From the NCBI GenBank assembly GCA_900549455.1, contig UROM01000072.1, positions 1 through 8,765 on the forward strand: a stretch of 8,765 bases of DNA. Reading direction: 5' to 3'. Source of the DNA: an uncultured Collinsella sp. (GTDB lineage Bacteria; Actinomycetota; Coriobacteriia; Coriobacteriales; Coriobacteriaceae). The number at the start of each line of letters is the position of its first letter. The first letter of the stretch is position 1. Shown one piece after another: positions 6,390 through 8,765 of the stretch. Both the position numbers and the translations under genes were made by a program. Below the pieces are notes generated by a model that made no database searches, was not told the DNA's origin, and saw only the letters and a program-made list of their open reading frames with translations.

Positions 6390-6559
6390 ATGAGCGTGGA
6401 AAATCTCCCACTTTGAGCCCCCTTACGAGCCAAAAACGGGAGATTATCCACGCTCATTCAACAAGCGTCCAAAAATCCACGCTCGTGTGTCCGAAAATCC
6501 ACGCTTAACCAATGCGCGTCCAGATTTCCACACTCGTCCGTCCGGATTTCCACGCTTGT
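6390..6559. repeat. Repeat array B: six units with a 20-bp hairpin head
   Basis: An inverted unit (6390-6409) and a direct unit (6438-6457) pair over 20 bp with one mismatch and a 28-nt loop containing CTTTGAGCCC and CAAAAA. Further direct units start at 6467, 6489, 6518 and 6540, giving intervals of 29, 22, 29 and 22 from 6438, identical in order to array A. The first 9-nt linker, TCAACAAGC, matches the TC-N5-GC pattern of array A. The array fills the space between the convergent 5-FCL and AbiEi-like genes, with 24 bp left on each side. No U tract follows the hairpin on either strand. Confidence 0.9.
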
Positions 6560-6583
6560 GCGGCTCAACGCCCTGCAACCGCC

Positions 6584-7546
6584 TCAACACGCACGCGGCA
6601 CGCCGGCAACCTTGAGTTTGCGATCGAGCTTTGCCGAATCCCTTAGATCATCCCAGCACAAGCGCACGATCTTACAGTTATCAAGTAGCGAAAGCCTCGA
6701 CTCGCGCTGACGCTCATCAAATTGCGCCTTTGCGAGCTTGCCCTCCTCCGCCGCCTTCTCGCTTTTAACGAATCCGTCGAACTCACCGATAATCAGCCGG
6801 TCGCCCACGCGCCACAAGTAGTCAACGCGATATGGCCGTCCCGGCTCAACTGGGTCGAACAGCTCAACTTGCAGCTCCGGCGTCTGCCAGCCGCGCTCAA
6901 TCATCAGCGCGCGTGCCTTGGACTCGCCACCGCTTTCCGACAGGCCATCGGCACACCGCGCAACCCTGCGCGCCGTCACAACACCGCGACGATTCAGGCC
7001 AAGCTTGTCGACCATCTCAACGAGATGCTCCTTTGACAACAGCCGCTCATGAAGCGCCGAGTCCGCAATGATCAGTCCCTCGACAAACGACGCATCGACC
7101 AGGCAATCCGCAATCGTCTGATCGATATCGGTCACGGCAATATCCATCTGGATTGCCCGCGTTTGACGAGCATAACGATGTCGAATCACCTGAGAGCCCG
7201 GCGTCGTCGATTGCGCCGGCGTCGCGGCGATATGGATGTGCTTCAAATTGGCATGCGAAACCGAAAGGCCATAGATAACAGCCGCCGTATAGGAGCAAAA
7301 CGTCCAGTCGGGATGCTTTTGCGCAAGGGCCCGCACCCGGTGCAGATAACGCTGCCGAAACTTGAGCTCGGACCAATAATCCGGACGCGCATACAGCCCC
7401 GGCATGACCGCCTTTAGACTTCCCGCCGCCACCCGCCGCTCAATCTGCTTTGCCTCCGCCGCCGTGCGTGCGTACACGCAGCTCAGCTGCTGTTCGCATG
7501 CTTTAATGTGGCTTGTAAGTCTTTGATTCGCCGTCATGTTTCCCAT
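6584..7546 (-). CDS. AbiEi-type winged-helix protein with DUF559/PD-(D/E)XK-like C-terminus
   Basis: 320-residue protein with the layout of actinobacterial proteins annotated as type IV toxin-antitoxin AbiEi-family antitoxins. The N-terminal part (about 1-60) ends in RRVAAGSLKAVMPGLYARP, as in AbiEi_4 winged helices. The middle (about 80-180) contains CSYTAAVIYGLSV and VTDIDQTIADCLVDASFVEG, typical of the family. The C-terminus (about 205-305) resembles DUF559/Vsr-like nuclease folds: Glu208 in GGESKAR, Asp242 in YRVDYLW, and Glu255/Asp257 in LIIGEFDG. Whether it cuts DNA is unknown. No AbiEii-type nucleotidyltransferase toxin is adjacent, so it is an orphan here. The ATG at 7546 is chosen because GGGAGG lies 4 nt upstream. 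A longer version from the GTG at 7609 would run through a direct repeat and has no ribosome site. The ATG at 7537 is a second possibility. Function in defence or regulation is inference. Confidence 0.7.
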   Translation of the reverse strand: MGNMTANQRLTSHIKACEQQLSCVYARTAAEAKQIERRVAAGSLKAVMPGLYARPDYWSELKFRQRYLHRVRALAQKHPDWTFCSYTAAVIYGLSVSHANLKHIHIAATPAQSTTPGSQVIRHRYARQTRAIQMDIAVTDIDQTIADCLVDASFVEGLIIADSALHERLLSKEHLVEMVDKLGLNRRGVVTARRVARCADGLSESGGESKARALMIERGWQTPELQVELFDPVEPGRPYRVDYLWRVGDRLIIGEFDGFVKSEKAAEEGKLAKAQFDERQRESRLSLLDNCKIVRLCWDDLRDSAKLDRKLKVAGVPRAC

Positions 7547-7601
7547 GTCGCCTCCCAACTCTTGGAACGGCGCAAACGTACCAGACGGTTTCATGCGAAG
7601 T

Positions 7602-7636
7602 CTGACCAAATGCTGTCCAGGCGCTGACCAAATGCT
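7602..7636. repeat. 13-bp direct repeat upstream of the AbiEi-like gene
   Basis: CTGACCAAATGCT occurs at 7602-7614 and 7624-7636, exactly 22 bp apart, which places both on the same DNA face. It lies 56-90 bp upstream of the chosen ATG. AbiEi antitoxins are known to bind repeats in their own promoters, so this may be an operator (inference). Confidence 0.6.
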
Positions 7637-7665
7637 TGACGGTTTTGGACGTTTTAGGCTGATGA

Positions 7666-7671
7666 CTTATA
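7666..7671 (-). promoter_or_regulatory. Possible -10 box for the AbiEi-like gene
   Basis: TATAAG on the minus strand lies 30 bp upstream of the direct repeat. The hexamer 17 nt further upstream (TCGGTA) is a poor -35 match, so this is a weak call. Confidence 0.3.
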
Positions 7672-7836
7672 TCTGCAGGTAGAAGCCTTACCGAGAGGTC
7701 CCTGTCTCCACATTTAGATGCCTGTGTCCATCGGATTATCAGAAAGAAAAACCCGTCGAGATACGAGACTACGCCGAATGCGACTTGGCCTCTTCACGCA
7801 CCGTCTCTTAGCCGAGCCATCGGCATCTACATACCT
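7672..7836. other. Intergenic stretch without recognised features
   Basis: No open frame with a ribosome site, no tRNA-like fold and no unit of the repeat families was found here. The only structure is a short GCCGA/TCGGC hairpin near 7811-7824. The stretch lies between the metA terminator and the AbiEi-like promoter region. Confidence 0.5.
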
Positions 7837-7908
7837 AAAAAAATGAGCGTGGATAATCTCCCGCTTTGAGCCCGTTCCTCGGACAAAAATGGGAGATTAT
7901 CCACGCTC
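7837..7908 (-). terminator. Intrinsic terminator for metA, formed by the array C hairpin
   Basis: On the minus strand 7908-7891 pairs perfectly with 7862-7845 over 18 bp with a 28-nt loop. One A (7844) and seven U (7843-7837) follow immediately. It begins 83 nt after the metA stop. The loop is longer than usual, but the stem and U tract are strong. The hairpin is the head of repeat array C. Confidence 0.75.
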
Positions 7909-7961
7909 GATTTGTAAACGTCCGAAAATCCACGCTCGTGTGTCCGGATATCCTCACTCGT
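7843..7961. repeat. Repeat array C: four units with an 18-bp hairpin head
   Basis: An inverted unit (7843-7862) pairs with a direct unit (7891-7910). Direct units then start at 7920 and 7942, giving intervals of 29 and 22, the same order as in arrays A and B. The unit at 7920 is identical to the consensus and to one in array A. The last unit (GTCCGGATATCCTCACTCGT) is diverged at its core. The loop shares CTTTGAGCCC and CAAAAA with array B. The array ends 29 bp before the metA stop codon. Confidence 0.88.
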
Positions 7962-7990
7962 CACGTCACGGCAGCAGCCACAGCCGCAGC

Positions 7991-8716
7991 CTAGCGCTCC
8001 TCGCCGGCGCGGGCCAGGTCGTAGGGCGTGGTCTGGTAGACGTAGTAGTTGAGCCAGTTGGTGTAAAACAGCTGAGCCTGGCTGCGCCAGACGTTGCGCG
8101 GCTCGGCGGTGGGGTCGTCACCCGGGAAGTAATGCGCCGGCACCTGAGGGTTGAGCCCGCGCTTCACGTCGCGCTCGTACTCCAGGCGCAGCGTGTCGGT
8201 ATCGTACTCGGGGTGGCCAAATACAAAGAAGCGGCGGCTGTCGGTCGACTTGACGATGTACAGGCCCACCTCGTCGGATACGGCCACGACCTCGAGCTGC
8301 GGCTCGGCCTCCACGTCCTCGCGACGCACATCGGTGTTGCGCGAATGCACGGCATAGAAACGGTCATCGAAGCCGCGGACCAGCGGGCTTTGCGGCTTCA
8401 CCAGATAATGCTCGAACACGCCGCTCGCCTTTGCCGGCAGGTCGTGCTTCTGGATACCGTAATGATGGTAGAGCCCCGCCTGTGCGCCCCAACAAATATG
8501 CAACGTAGAGTGCACGTGCGTGGTGGACCAATCCATGATCTGGCAGAGCTCGGGCCAGTAGTCGACCTCCTCGAACGGCATCTGCTCCACCGGCGCGCCC
8601 GTGATGATCAGGCCGTCGTAGTGGATGTCGCGGATGTCGTCGAACGTGCGGTAAAACGTCTCCAGGTGGCCGGCGCTCACGTGCGTGGCTTCGTGCGTTT
8701 TGGTGCGCAGCAGGTC
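7991..8716 (-). CDS. metA: Homoserine O-acetyltransferase, MetA family (5' partial)
   Basis: C-terminal 241 residues of a MetA-family homoserine O-acyltransferase, a cytoplasmic enzyme that activates homoserine for methionine synthesis. Alignment with my recollection of E. coli MetA (309 aa) is gapless with an offset of 67. The nucleophile in HICWGAQA is Cys142, and FGHPEYD supplies His235 and Glu237 (E. coli numbering), so the catalytic triad is complete. The acyl-CoA selector position 111 is Glu (GAPVEQMPF), where E. coli has Gly. In this family Glu111 is associated with acetyl-CoA rather than succinyl-CoA use, so homoserine O-acetyltransferase (also named metAA) is the better call. The C-terminal NYYVYQTTPYDL is typical. 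About 67 N-terminal residues lie beyond the contig end. An apparent MYKRQ start is translated adapter and must be removed. The promoter is outside the window. Transcription ends at the array C hairpin. Confidence 0.94.
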   Translation of the reverse strand, partial: DLLRTKTHEATHVSAGHLETFYRTFDDIRDIHYDGLIITGAPVEQMPFEEVDYWPELCQIMDWSTTHVHSTLHICWGAQAGLYHHYGIQKHDLPAKASGVFEHYLVKPQSPLVRGFDDRFYAVHSRNTDVRREDVEAEPQLEVVAVSDEVGLYIVKSTDSRRFFVFGHPEYDTDTLRLEYERDVKRGLNPQVPAHYFPGDDPTAEPRNVWRSQAQLFYTNWLNYYVYQTTPYDLARAGEER

Positions 8717-8765
8717 CTGTCTCTTATACACATCTCCGAGCCCACGAGACTCCTGAGCATCTCGT
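8717..8765 (-). other. Nextera adapter, i7 index and P7 start (not genomic)
   Basis: Bases 8717-8750 are the reverse complement of the Nextera read-2 adapter. Bases 8751-8758 (TCCTGAGC) sit in the i7 index position, and ATCTCGT at 8759-8765 begins the P7 flow-cell sequence. The metA frame reads through this as MYKRQ from a GTG. Confidence 0.99.

Noticed and set aside
7547..7609. GTG start adding 21 residues to the AbiEi-like protein
   Set aside because: There is no ribosome site before it, it overlaps the direct repeat, and GGGAGG directly precedes the ATG at 7546.
1..8765. Terminal inverted repeats of a transposon spanning the whole contig
   Set aside because: The matching ends are Nextera adapter sequence containing the Tn5 mosaic end used in library preparation.

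Overview
The window is an 8.7-kb contig of high-GC bacterial DNA whose two ends are sequencing-library sequence: a Nextera/Tn5 transposase adapter occupies 1-26, and the adapter plus an i7 index occupies 8717-8765. Genuine genome runs from 27 to 8716. The strong G/C third-position bias, the Shine-Dalgarno-led starts and the set of proteins suggest a gut Coriobacteriia such as Collinsella (Actinomycetota). That assignment rests on protein flavour and is inference, because no rRNA or other marker is present.

Five protein genes are supported. From left to right they are: a leftward AlbA_2/Schlafen-type DNA-binding protein with a GHKL-like ATPase and a C-terminal winged helix (248-1714); a rightward full-length M16C presequence-protease-like zinc peptidase (2360-5404); a rightward 5-formyltetrahydrofolate cyclo-ligase (5769-6365); a leftward AbiEi-type winged-helix protein with a DUF559/PD-(D/E)XK-like C-terminus (6584-7546); and a leftward homoserine O-acyltransferase of the MetA family (7991-8716), cut off at its N-terminus by the contig end. 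No two genes form an obvious operon. Each is separated by 200-650 bp of non-coding DNA.

The non-coding DNA is the most unusual part. (1) A previously unnamed repeat family built on the 20-nt unit GTCCGAAAATCCACGCTCGT occurs at three loci (2026-2224, 6390-6559, 7843-7961). At every locus a unit in inverted orientation forms a hairpin with the first direct unit, and further direct units follow at start-to-start intervals that alternate 29, 22, 29, 22 (period 51). (2) A 150-bp nested palindrome (5468-5617) consists of two inverted 63-bp copies, each itself a hairpin, and resembles a BIME or MITE. (3) The region upstream of the AlbA_2 gene carries nine ATCTCTC/GAGAGAT heptamers in two clusters around a likely promoter, including a perfect 25-bp inverted repeat. 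(4) A 13-bp direct repeat lies upstream of the AbiEi-like gene.

Two intrinsic terminators are visible. One follows the M16C gene. The other is the hairpin of the third repeat locus, which carries a seven-U tract and would end metA transcription. The arrays in the 3' flanks begin only 24-29 bp from the neighbouring stop codons, which suggests a role in, or tolerance at, gene 3' ends. Their function is unknown and cannot be settled from this sequence alone.
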